Shown: piece by piece, positions 11,701-20,400 of the stretch
Layout of the letters: every line of letters starts with the position of its first letter
Numbering within the stretch: the first letter of the stretch is position 1
Assembly (NCBI GenBank): GCA_026874595.1
Contig: CM049313.1
Span: 38,718,659-38,782,658, forward strand
DNA length: 64,000 nucleotides
Direction: 5' to 3'
Source of the DNA: Sipunculus nudus
Lineage: Eukaryota > Annelida > Sipuncula > Golfingiida > Sipunculidae
Position numbers and translations under genes: made by a program
Notes under the pieces: generated by a model
Database searches by the model: none
Seen by the model: the letters and a program-made list of their open reading frames with translations, nothing else
What the model was told of the DNA's origin: nothing

Positions 11701-14700
11701 CTTAGGTCAATTGCAATAAGAGCAGTGACCTGCTGCTGCTCCATTCCATCAAGTAAATCATTCACCAGCCTCAGTAACGCCGACTCACTAGAATGAAAGC
11801 GCCTATATGCCGACTGATTCCTTGGCAGTAGACTGTATCTATCACAATGCTGATTCAATCTAAGTCAAACAGCTTTTTCAATCACTTTTGATAAGAATGT
11901 TAAATTACTAACCGGCCTGTAGTTTACACATTCCAGGTCTAATCCAGTTTTCTTTAAGAGGGGTCGTATGATAGCCTCTTTTCATTTTTCAGGGAACACC
12001 CCTTGTCGTAAAGATAGATTAACTAACTTTGTAATAGCTGGTAAGAGCTGATCCAAATACATTTTAAGAACACTTGTGGGTAGTATGTCTATCTCACATG
12101 ATTTGGTGTTAAGGTCGCTTATTACTGATCTAATTTCATCTTGGGTAAACTCATGAAATCGGTCAAAAGATGGAACGTTTTTCATACAAGGTTCATATTT
12201 TGGAAAAGTCTTGAGTGATTCGCGTATTGTTTTAATTTTGTCCATGAAATGATCGGCGAACTTTTCAGTTAGGGCGTTTTCCCCTTGACCATTTGGCATT
12301 GGATTTTCAGATTTTGTTCCAGACAATTCTGATACCAGGTGATAAAAGTTTTTTAGTATTACCTTTGGCACTAATTACCTTTTGACTTAAAGTTGACCTC
12401 TTTTCGCGATTAATTTCATAGATGTATTTATTTCGAGCTGCTTTAACGGCTGCATACTGATGGTCCTGCTGGTACTTTTTCCAAATACGCTCCCTCCTGC
12501 GGACAACGCGTTTGAGGTGAGGTATGTCTTCATTAAACCATGGTTTTGGTGTTCTGCATATACATGTTTTGTCTACCAATGGTGCATGGTCATCCAGGAC
12601 TTTACTGATTTCATTTTCAGAGATATTGGTAAAGTCATTCACATTGTCACACTCAATTGAAATCTTTCCCAAATCATTTGCAAATACGGCTTGATCAATT
12701 GCTTTAAAATTTCTGAAGGATTTGGTTTTACTTACTATGGTTTCTTTGTTCACATTAATAACTACTTTAACTACACAATGATCCGAAATATACGGTCCAG
12801 GTTCACACCTTAATACCTCCACGCCCTGAACAGCCTCAGTCATAACCAAGTCCAAAAAGTTCCCATTCACATGAGTACTAAAATTTACATGCTGATCCAG
12901 CCCCATTGCATAAACAGAGTTATTGAAATCTTGTACCGAGCTGTCATCTTTGTTAATATGTGTATTGAAATCCCCCATGAACATTATATTTGAATATTCT
13001 GGAAGCACTGTTTCACCAAAACTCAAAAAGTCCTCAACAAACTGACTCACTGTGGACAAGGCTGGTGGTCTATAAATGCCAATAATATGCAATGTAATAT
13101 TTTTGAAAATCACTTTCCAAACTCTAAATTCAAAGCTCCCTTGATCTCCACTTTTCAGTTTGATTATTTTTAATTCATTTTTTCCAATTAATGCAATGCC
13201 TCCTCCTATTCTACCACGGCGGTTCACCACACTCGTTTTGTATCCATTTTGGTTAAGGTCTGATGTTTCGAACAAATTTTGGAGCGAATTTACAATCAGT
13301 ACCTACATTTGGGACAGCTGAATAAAATATTGCTACCACTATTGTCTTCTCTTCTATTTCTTACCGCGGCATTATCTGTTGATGAAAGACATTTTATTAT
13401 TATTCAGAAATGTGTATGTACATGTATACATTATAAATCACGAATATCACATGAAAGAGCAGAAGTTGGTCCTCGCTGGAATCGATCCTGTGCAGCACGG
13501 CTCAGTACTCGAACACTAATGCCATTACACCATGCAAGACAATGTGAAGGTCACAGGAAAAAGAGGGCTTTTAAATCTGGGTGTGGAGTAATAAATAGCG
13601 CCACCTAACGATGGTTGTAAATATCATGAAAATATTTATTGAGAAATATTATTAACTACTTAAAAGATGGGGGGAAACCCCCCATACCCCCCTTAGATTT
13701 CCTACAACAAAAAAGAAACATTATTAACTGCTTTTAATGTGGGGGGAGACCCCCCAAACCCCCCCATGGTCAGACCGGTATACTTTACGGTAGTCTGAAC
13801 GGAGATTGTTTACCATACCGTAATTATCTGTTTAAAATAAATCATGGCTGCCCGTCTGGATTTGGATATCAACAACATGCTACTAGCGGTATTTAATATG
13901 TACTCCAGAGGAAATATATTTGTAAAATGAATCCTATTATGTATATCTAAACCTATAATAGGCAATATAGGGCTATTTGGTTGTATAACTATTACTTCTT
14001 TACTCATTTCTACACTCGGGGCCGAGCCCTGACCGGTAGGTACTGATTGTAAAGTCGTACCCAAATTTTGTTTACTGTCAGAGTACCAAGTCTCTGTAAG
14101 AAGTGCAAAATCTATTTTCTCCTCCCTCAAATACTGTCCAATAACTGAATCTTTGTTATTTGCTGATCTACAGTTAAGTGTAAGACATGTAACTTTTTCA
14201 TGAAATTGAGTAACGTCTTTACATTTTTGTACATCAACCAGGTTATGTAAATTTGGTCCATTTGGTTTCAAAATTATTTCCTTCTTACCTCCACGGTTAC
14301 CTCTCATTCTCCTCTTTCTATTAATATTTGAATCATTTATTGTACAACATACCGATGAATCAAGCTTATTCAATCTTCTATCACGCTCAACATTTTTCCT
14401 GACCTGTATCAACTCTTGCCGATTATACGTGTATTTTCCGGGGGCCCGATTCCCAACCACAACAGTGTGCGAGCCCCGTTGACAGTTCTCACTTGCCCAT
14501 GCCCTGTGTTGGCTAGTGTGGGCGAGCTCTCCGGTTGACTGACTCCGCACGTACACAATGTCCAAGTCATTCTCATGTCGGAATTTTTCAAATTTTGCTT
14601 CGGTCACTATCCATCACAAAAATGACGAAGTCACAATATAAACACAAAATATGATCCATAGGGTATTCATGGTAACCCTAGTATCTGTAATATCTCTGCG

Positions 14701-17381
14701 CGTCCGTTAAATACTTCGAATTTAAATAAACAAGCGGAGCATTAGACAAGCGTGTCTGCCTCACACGGCGCCACCATAATAACTCTGACAGATAAATCTC
14801 AAAGCGACGAGCACCAAGACCTAGACGGAAAACCCGACGAAGAAAATGACAATAAACAGGTAAAACTATTGCTTTGGCTACAAGCCTGGGCACTTGCATT
14901 TGCTTTTGTTTGATTCCGATTAATTAATCTGCCTTATCACTGCAAATGGGTTAACGGCAAAACTCATTGTTCATTAAGCAGGTGCCCATAAAAATAGTCT
15001 ATCACCAGTTCTTGCTTTACCACAGATCAAAGGAAGAAAAGAAGGAACATTGTTTAATATTTATCTTTAAATTAGGTCATATCAAGGCCACATTATATTA
15101 GTGTTGGGCCGATCATCGAGTTTTTTCGAAAGTCAGTCGGTTCGCTGCAACTTTCAAGCGCTCGATTACGAAAGGCTACTATCGATTACATCATACTCAT
15201 GATTGTTTTTACCAGAATGTCTTTAAGTTATAGGCAAAAATTACTCTTCCATTTTTTACAACATTCCGCGCTTCATATAATGAGTTTGTGTTCCAAAATA
15301 ACCTCCGTATATAACTAAGTATGGCACGGTAGATGAGAGAACGGAGGACTTATTAAACCTATGTGAACTGGCAGGGAGCTGCAGAATTGGCGGAGAGTTT
15401 TCTAACGAGATGTGCATTGCAAAATATGGGCGGTATGGAGTTAAAATGCTCCATAATGCTCCAGGTCTATTCCAATTTTGCAAGATTCTCTTAGAAATAA
15501 TCTCCTCAACTGATGTCAGGTGCCGCTGCCGCATGTGTAGTTATATTTTTAGCTTTCAATTACTTATTTTTAAAATTTTTACCAAAAATTATATGGGCCT
15601 GGCAGGCCTGTGAAACCAGTATACATGTCGGCAGTCATCATAATTGCTATAAAATGGAAGTCCTGATAGTGACGTTAAAATGATACGCGGAAATATTCAT
15701 GAGGGCCAGCAAGTAGATGTCCTCGACTGTGGTTTAACTGATTACTATTATTAATTAAAAATGAAACTTTGAATAGCATATCTTAGTGATAAAAGGAAAA
15801 TATAAAAAAGGCAAAAACTTCTTTTCGTAAGGTAGAATTACTAAGACATGCGGGCTGGGTTAAGAGAGTACAGTTTCACAGACAATTGAATATTTCTTTA
15901 TATTTGTCTGAACCGATTAATAATCGATCATCGATCGGTTTGCCCAAACCGATGATCGATTATGAAAAAGGAACCGACTCCCATCACTACATTATATACA
16001 AGTTGAGACATTTCAGTTTGACAGACAGATAAATGTCTTCAGAACTTAACATTACACAGATTATTATAAGTAATTTCGAGAGCATGTGCTCCTGATACAG
16101 TGCCTTATTTAGAGAATTCGAGTATACAGAGAATACGAGGACTGTGGAAGGAAAAGCTTCGAGTGTTAAATATGGAACACAAACACTTGTTAACGTGTCA
16201 GTTTTGGTCAAAGGGCTCGCGGGACTATATTAATATTATTACATTAATTATAAATTCACGATAAATATTGAATGAGTATGTAACTTACAAGTATACTAGT
16301 ATGTCAAGATCAACTGGTTTTGGTGCTTTTTTCAAGCCAGACTTTTGGATTTGTTACATCTTGTTCCAACTTAAAACAATGGTATTATTTCTAATTAGGC
16401 GCTCTTCTAGGCTTACCATATATGTACTCTGTCACTCTCTGTGAATACACACTTCATCTTTTTTTTATATTTAAATTTGGTCTGCTGTTCTGTTATATTC
16501 TCGCTGACAGAGACACCTGTTTATCTGTGGTAGACAACCTGGTCCAGATATATGAAAGTATAGGGTCATACTGATTTGATTTTTAAGTTGCTAACGATAA
16601 AACATATTATATCAAAAGCGTAGTGGCAGGTAACGAAGCGTGACCGGGCATTAAAAGTAACGTTAATATGTGTTTTCGAAGTTGCCTTTACGCTTGATGA
16701 GTAAAGTTATAATATGATACACACTGTAATGCAAAACTATATTCTTAATGTACTGATGTAATGAATTGCAGGTTCAAAGATGACGAAAAACTATGCTGAT
16801 GACGAAAACACTTGCAAAACTTGCAAAACTTGCATAACTGGGTAAATCGGTTTATACGGTCTAAATGGCCGAAACCGCAAGTATAAAGGCGATGCGTCTC
16901 GAAACACTGTCGTTCACAAGATCGAGTTCGGCTCTCGAATGGCATGGCTGGGTCTCCGCTGTTGGGATCGGTGGAGGGAATGTGGGTTGCTTCTGCCTTT
17001 GAGGCTGTAGATGCTGTAGCTTTCTGAAAGGTCACAGGCTCGGGATGTACGGTGGCGGCCTCTCGCGGCTCTGCTTGGCTTGGGGTGGCATGGCGTCTGT
17101 TGGCTCAGAGAACGTGCTTAAGGAGCGCACAGGGCTGAGGTCTTGACCATAGCAACCTGTAGCTGCTCGACGAGCGTAAACTTTTTCAGTCAGTCAGGTA
17201 TACTCAGGTATAAATTATGTTTCCTACAGGATCCCTGCCGAGAGGCGTGATCGTCCTGATCGTGTGTGCCGCCATCTTGCCGCTGGTGACCGTGACTGTT
17301 CTTCTCTACAGTGCATGCAAACGAAGGCATGACGGCAGAGGCGACTCTTTCAGCGAGATCCGTTCAGCCACCAAAGTCTAA
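5615..17381 (+). CDS. two-repeat cysteine-rich type I membrane protein (spliced, 6 exons seen, 5' end missing)
   Basis: Six exons can be joined in frame: 5615 or 5636-5777, 6008-6132, 6673-6826, 9151-9278, 9616-9708 and 17230-17381. Every junction has GT-AG ends and matching phases (2,1,2,1,1), which random open frames would not give. The product has two related ectodomain repeats with six cysteines each, an N-V-T glycosylation sequon in exon 1, an acidic linker with an N-E-T sequon, a helix [20 protein letters not shown], then the stop-transfer KRRH and a short tail ending in TAA. This predicts a cell-surface single-pass protein with its N-terminus outside. The spacing of the cysteines is loosely like DUF19/T20D4.11-type helical disulphide domains, but I cannot confirm that family. 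The initiator ATG and signal peptide must lie in an exon further upstream. Ligand and function are unknown. The intron before the last exon is about 7.5 kb and full of transposons. Confidence 0.82.
6008..6132 (+). CDS. exon 2: second half of cysteine repeat 1
   Basis: The exon is bounded by CCTCAG|G and ATGA|GTAAGT, and is 125 bases long (phase 2 in, phase 1 out). It encodes [17 protein letters not shown] and then a helix-like stretch ending DYLCGEGYM. The CxxxxxxxxC and CxxxxxxxC spacing is matched by exon 4, supporting a repeated module. Confidence 0.85.
6673..6826 (+). CDS. exon 3: first half of cysteine repeat 2
   Basis: The acceptor is a long T tract ending TTTACAG; the donor is TGCAG|GTAATA. 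The 154 bases encode a stretch with cysteines in NNRDCLSKF and KSKACIDTF, ending AAICR split at the same codon position as exon 1. It corresponds to exon 1 in the second repeat, with 12 rather than 7 residues between its first two cysteines. Confidence 0.86.
7051..8128. repeat. 44-bp tandem repeat, intronic, with an outlying copy
   Basis: Units of 44 bp (core ATAGACTGCCATCTACCGGC) start near 7940, 7984, 8028 and 8072. A further copy lies at 7051-7095, separated by other sequence including a direct repeat of about 34 bp (GTCCTATTTGTTTACATGAC, twice, 7107-7172) and a MITE. The whole stretch lies in the intron between exons 3 and 4. Confidence 0.85.
7582..7889. mobile_element. 308-bp MITE with 18-20 bp terminal inverted repeats
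   Basis: GGTATGGTTCTCAGGCAC at the left is matched exactly in reverse complement at 7870-7887, with AAA/TTT extensions outside. The subterminal sequences are also related (CGGGCGGGCG near the left, TGATGCGGGC near the right). There is no coding capacity. A second, partial member of the same family lies at 38,763-38,835. Confidence 0.85.
8130..9150. other. intron sequence, no further feature
   Basis: This is the distal part of the intron between exons 3 and 4. I see no extra exon with usable splice phases in it. Confidence 0.5.
9151..9278 (+). CDS. exon 4: second half of cysteine repeat 2
   Basis: The exon is bounded by GACACAG|G and CATGTG|GTAAGG, 128 bases, phase 2 in and phase 1 out, the same as exon 2. 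It encodes [18 protein letters not shown] and a helical stretch ending [15 protein letters not shown] against RDIHVVKAC in exon 2 is the clearest sign that exons 1+2 and 3+4 are duplicates. Confidence 0.87.
9434..10109 (+). repeat. tandem duplication of exon 5 and flanking introns, copy 1
   Basis: From GTGAATCTTGTTTATGTT the sequence runs through exon 5 and about 400 bp of the following intron. The next copy starts directly at about 10,110 with the same motif. Long stretches align, including GGTGTGTTATGG, GTTGAAATGTGGATAAAAT, the acceptor region, the exon and the intron motif TTTGACAGACAGAT. This copy has no large insertion and keeps the working exon. Confidence 0.9.
9616..9708 (+). CDS. exon 5: acidic juxtamembrane linker
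   Basis: The exon is bounded by TTTTTCAG|AA and AAACAG|GTAAAA, 93 bases, phase 1 on both sides. Skipping or duplicating it would therefore keep the reading frame. It encodes [20 protein letters not shown] and a further acidic stretch ending NDNET. It has no cysteine and looks like a flexible stalk between the cysteine repeats and the membrane helix. Confidence 0.85.
13465..13540 (-). repeat. tRNA-derived SINE-like segment
   Basis: On the minus strand there is a box A-like TGGTGTAATGGC (13,521-13,532) and a box B-like GGATCGATTCC (13,478-13,488) at tRNA spacing. The arms do not make a clean cloverleaf, so this is a tRNA-derived SINE head or relic, not a tRNA gene. It sits wholly within the TIR element. 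Confidence 0.55.
13669..13769. repeat. two G6/C6 hairpins in a ~90-bp direct repeat
   Basis: GGGGGGAAACCCCCC at 13,669 and GGGGGGAGACCCCCC at 13,742 each follow an ATTATTAACT motif and are followed by a C-rich run. They can form tight hairpins or i-motif/G-quadruplex structures. They belong to the inserted TIR element. Confidence 0.7.
15099..15989. mobile_element. 891-bp hAT-type non-autonomous element
   Basis: The ends are TAGTGTTGGG at the left and CCCATCACTA at the right, short inverted repeats of hAT form (reverse complement TAGTGATGGG). The 8-bp target duplication CATTATAT is at 15,091-15,098 and 15,990-15,997. An empty-site equivalent exists in copy 1 of the duplicated intron near 9,940-9,960. 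Near the right end, GATCATCGATCGGTTT and AAACCGATGATCGATT form a subterminal hairpin. No transposase is visible. Confidence 0.88.
16160..17229. other. rest of the last intron, no feature
   Basis: The part from 16,850 to 17,200 is more GC-rich than its surroundings, but open frames there lack splice or start context. The acceptor TTTCCTACAG ends at 17,229. Confidence 0.5.
17230..17381 (+). CDS. exon 6: transmembrane helix, cytoplasmic tail and stop
   Basis: The exon follows TTTCCTACAG and opens in phase 1, matching exon 5. It encodes GSLPRG, then 20 or more hydrophobic residues from [10 protein letters not shown], then CKRRH and a serine-rich tail ending RSATKV and TAA at 17,379-17,381. The basic residues directly after the helix are a stop-transfer signal and place the short tail in the cytoplasm. 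Confidence 0.88.
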
Positions 17382-17598
17382 TTACTATCCTTGTTGAAGG
17401 GACTGCTCACTTGTCTTCTTTCCTGTGTAAGGCTGGTTCATATTTTTTTTAGTTAACATTTTTTAGTTCATATTTTTTTAGTTAATCCAGCTTAATTTTC
17501 AAGCCGTGCCTTGCATCTCCAAGTTAGTTATTTGAAGCAACTGTCTATGAACGTCCTTTGCATATATTATAATTTATCATAAAGATTCTACCATACCT

Positions 17599-17604
17599 AA
17601 TAAA
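17599..17604 (+). other. polyadenylation signal AATAAA
   Basis: AATAAA lies 218 bases after the stop codon, a reasonable 3' UTR end for the membrane-protein gene. The mRNA end is expected 10-30 bases further on. Confidence 0.6.
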
Positions 17605-17619
17605 GCCATATATAAGTCG

Positions 17620-19118
17620 CTGCGTCTGGTCAATACGTCTTAGAGTATGTGGAACATTTGTATTCAATACAGCAGTTTTTCGTGACGAAACGCTAATCCT
17701 TGTACTCCGTTTCAAATATATGTCCTATTTTGTTCATTCTCTCCTATAAGTCGTATTTGGATTTTTTACTGTAGGGTAAAGCTTAATATGTATCGTTTAA
17801 AATATTCCTTGTTCCAACATGTCCAACAGGCGCATTTTACTGTACACTTACTCATTTCTAGACAATTAAAGGGGTGTGAAAGGCAAAATTATTTAAGCAA
17901 ATAGCTCATATATACGGAAGGGGTAAGAGGCCCTTCATCAGAAATTTTTGTAGTCTAAAGGGTTGTATACGCCATTTGCAGGTTCTCAGAATCAATTTTA
18001 AAATGTAGGCTGGCGTGTCTCGAGTATAGAGTTACAAATAATATAATGTGCTAGCTGGAGGCTTCTTGAGATTTCTATTTAATCAGACTGTCAAACAAAT
18101 TGTCACTTCTGATTTTTTGTGTTATCCGATCGTTGTCTTGTTAGAACAGCATGATCAGATTGAAATTATTTGATAATAACGTATGAGCCAGTCGAGCATG
18201 GATAAGCAACGTAAAGTGCGCACTTCAAACAGCTAGATGCATCTGGTCTGAAGTCGGGGGTTCCAGATATGACAAAACTCCACATTCTGGTATACAGTGC
18301 CTTCTGGGATATTCAGGAAAAGAGAGAATTTATGATATTCAGTGAAAACAGTTAGTTTAATCATGATGGTTGTGTTTGTGGGATCTTCTCATTGGAATCG
18401 AGGAGAAGCGCTCAGATAGTTCACGAACCAATCTCTCCCCACGATGTGAAACATGTATATTTATAGTCAGTGTGCTTTTTGGTCGCAATCACTGTCGTCA
18501 ATAAATCTGCCTATACCCATTTACGGGATAAAGTGGGATAAACGAGATATGACGTCAGGTTGAACGTTTCCCTCTAATTTTTGGTAATAGAAACGATTTC
18601 ATAAATTTTAACACAAGCGTGGCAAACAATTAATGACATATATTATCCGCGACAAGTCCATGGGGTTTTATTGGCATCAGTCTTTGTACCCTTGCGCCCC
18701 GATAAAACATTGGTAGGTTCAGTTTTTAAGCTCACCATACGCACTGTACATGATGAATCATATTGTAGATAATTTATATTGGCACTGGGGGCCGAAGCGC
18801 TGCTGTGAACACGCGCACTGCCATGTCAGCAACTTTGACCCGTTTTGAGCACGCGTTTCCTCCGGGCGGCAAGTGCCATACCCGTGGCATTCACTCGGTT
18901 TACTTTAATACCATACGGTTGGGTAATCTAATCTTCCGTCCCAAGGTTTCTCTGCAAATAATAAAGCAAGTTTTAATCACAATCCTGTATTAATCTGGAG
19001 AAAAACAGCAACATGGGAATCAAGTTTTAGTAATTGTTACGACTAGCCTGAAACACATTGTAATCAATGTTGAAGAAATTAATTCATAGTAACGAAATTT
19101 CATGTATAAAGAATACAA
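17620..19118. other. non-coding, no gene seen
   Basis: This is sequence after the membrane-protein gene. There are no recognisable repeats or exons. Confidence 0.5.
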
Positions 19119-19497
19119 GGGGGGGGGGGGGGGGGTGTTTAAAGTTGGTTGTATTTGATATTTCAGATAAAATAATAAATTTCCGACTTATAATTGTTTC
19201 ACAAGACGTGACATAAATGGGAAACTTTTTTTTCATTACTGATAATTCAGAGTGAACCATTATAGCAACATAGGTTTGTACATAGAGAGGTATAGTGAAT
19301 AGCATCATCTTACTCCCCGTGAAGTGTACCAGCTTCGTAGTCCGGATATTTGCCTCGGTAAACCGACTACTGGGGAGGTCCCATCCTTTCGGCAGGTGCT
19401 GCCATCTTCCGTAAACCACTATATTTAGGGGAGTATTTGTTGGATATGTCCATCTTTTCCCCTTCATGTTCTCAAAAAAAAAAAAAAAAAAAAAAAA
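19119..19497. repeat. poly-G tract and poly-A tract
   Basis: Seventeen G at 19,119-19,135 and 24 A at 19,474-19,497. The A tract follows sequence without retroelement hallmarks, so it is not assigned to a retrotransposon tail. Confidence 0.85.
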
Positions 19498-19734
19498 CAG
19501 CCTAAATTATAAAAGGTGGCATGGATTGCCCAAAGTGTGCCTGCTTAGTCTTTCGTCATCATATCTTACATTATCTTTTAAGCGCCAGGTTCTGTTATTA
19601 GTAACCTGGCGCCTACATGGCACGAACTTTTTTTTCTTATTTTGATATCAACCTATTTTTTTACATGTATTGTACAAATAGTTATTAAACTAACCACGGC
19701 ACTCTCCATGGCTCAAATGATGACGTTTAGTAGT

Positions 19735-19865
19735 CTGAAGGGTAGAGGAAACCGGAGAAAACCACCGAGCTTGGACGGGCAACTGCATGCAACCCACTCT
19801 CACTGGGGAACGAACCCGGGTCGCCAGTAATAGAGCGTTTTACCCTCGACTGTCTGGGCCCCTCT
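19735..19865 (-). repeat. tRNA-derived SINE-like piece
   Basis: On the minus strand there is a box B-like GGGTTCGTTCCCC (rc near 19,804-19,818) preceded at tRNA spacing by AGTCGAGGGTAAAACGCTC. On the other side is the motif GGAAACCGGAGAAAACCACC (+ strand, near 19,747), a kind of tail common in invertebrate SINEs. The ends are not clear. Confidence 0.6.
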
Positions 19866-20380
19866 CTATATATGCTCTACATAATGGACAACCTATCGAA
19901 ACATGCAAACCGACCATGGCTACTTTAAGGTGATAGTTTCTTACATGTTTTATCCAACATGTTGTCTCGTCATCTATCTTCTGCCGTTTCTACATTTCCA
20001 GGTTGACATGGAACACGCCCGCGTTAAAGGAGGTGTCGTTTAAATTCATCTTTCTGTTGTACCTGTATTTATAACACTACAGGTTAACATGTAATTTATG
20101 TTACCTTACCCTTTGTTTAGAATGTTAACGTACTTCGTTTGGCACTGTTAGTACAATTGATAAATAATTGTGATTATAAGAGAAATAAACAATGTTTGGT
20201 GTGTGTGTGTGTAACTGAATGCCAATGAAGGACCATATTCAAACCATTGAATGTTATAGGGTTGAAATAAAAGCAAAAAAAAAAAATTTTTGCTTTCGCT
20301 CAAAAGTGTTCATACATATGTTATATGTATATATTTATATCATCATGCAAGACAATCATTTAGGTGCCAGTTTGCACCTG

Positions 20381-20400
20381 CCCCCCCCCCCCCCCCCCCC
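20381..20400. repeat. poly-C tract, 20 bases
   Basis: An uninterrupted C run in otherwise unremarkable sequence. Confidence 0.95.

Larger units (their letters stand above)
13282..14061. mobile_element. ~780-bp TIR element inside the LINE, 9-bp target duplication
   Basis: CAAATTTTG flanks both sides (13,273-13,281 and 14,062-14,070). The termini are about 25-bp inverted repeats with three mismatches, sharing the core TTTACAATCAGTACCTAC. Removing the insert rejoins the LINE endonuclease reading frame across SDSKQNL and FETSD. A 9-bp duplication is typical of Mutator-like elements, so a non-autonomous MULE is the best guess. Its interior has no transposase but carries a tRNA-like segment and two G-rich hairpins. 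Confidence 0.85.
10572..14607 (-). pseudogene. LINE endonuclease-reverse transcriptase ORF, disabled
   Basis: The open frames, read from the right, are as follows. 14,607 to about 14,062 carries the start of the endonuclease ([21 protein letters not shown]). 13,272-12,307 carries the rest, with GDFN (about 12,961-12,975) and the SDH motif (about 12,779-12,789). 12,371-11,982 is the linker and first RT motif. 11,858-10,572 is the RT core with [24 protein letters not shown] and FADD (about 11,431-11,442). Breaks are the inserted element, a frameshift near 12,350, a TGA at 11,982-11,984 (probably a former tryptophan) and a TGA at 11,865-11,867 (probably a former cysteine). It cannot make a working enzyme as it stands. 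Confidence 0.88.
10387..14779 (-). mobile_element. CR1/L2-group LINE, near full length, defective
   Basis: The element lies between two copies of TAACTCT (10,380-10,386 and 14,780-14,786), the target-site duplication. The 3' end, at the left, finishes in a short repeat of GTTTCAAG type instead of poly-A, as in CR1-like LINEs. Coding order on the minus strand is an N-terminal extension, an APE-type endonuclease, a linker and the reverse transcriptase. About 780 bp of it (13,282-14,061) is a later insertion. Low identity to the other LINEs in the window argues for a distinct family. No separate ORF1 was recognised, so the copy may be 5' truncated or belong to a single-ORF family. Confidence 0.9.
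10368..14859 (+). pseudogene. broken second copy of exon 5
   Basis: The acceptor TTTTTCGCAG and first 19 exon bases (10,368-10,386) are separated by the LINE from the remaining bases (14,787-14,859) and the donor CAG|GTAAAA. Without the insertion the exon would be 92 bases, one fewer than exon 5. The lost base is near the 3' end, where copy 1 has GACAATGAAACAG and this copy GACAATAAACAG. It therefore would not keep frame even if spliced. Confidence 0.82.
10110..16157 (+). repeat. tandem duplication of exon 5 region, copy 2, interrupted by two insertions
   Basis: Copy 2 is present in three pieces: 10,110-10,386, 14,787-15,098 and 15,998-16,157. Joined, they align collinearly with copy 1. The gaps are exactly the LINE at 10,387-14,779 and the hAT-type element at 15,099-15,989, each with its own target-site duplication. 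So the duplication came first. Confidence 0.9.

Noticed and set aside
13465-13540. Functional tRNA gene
   Set aside because: Box A and B are present but the stems do not pair well and it lies inside a transposon.
13810-14061. C-terminal part of the 265-codon minus-strand frame starting at 14,607
   Set aside because: Beyond 14,062 the frame merely reads into the inserted TIR element, so these residues are not LINE protein.
16745-17035. Minus-strand open frame in the last intron
   Set aside because: Opposite strand to the gene, with no start, splice or motif support.
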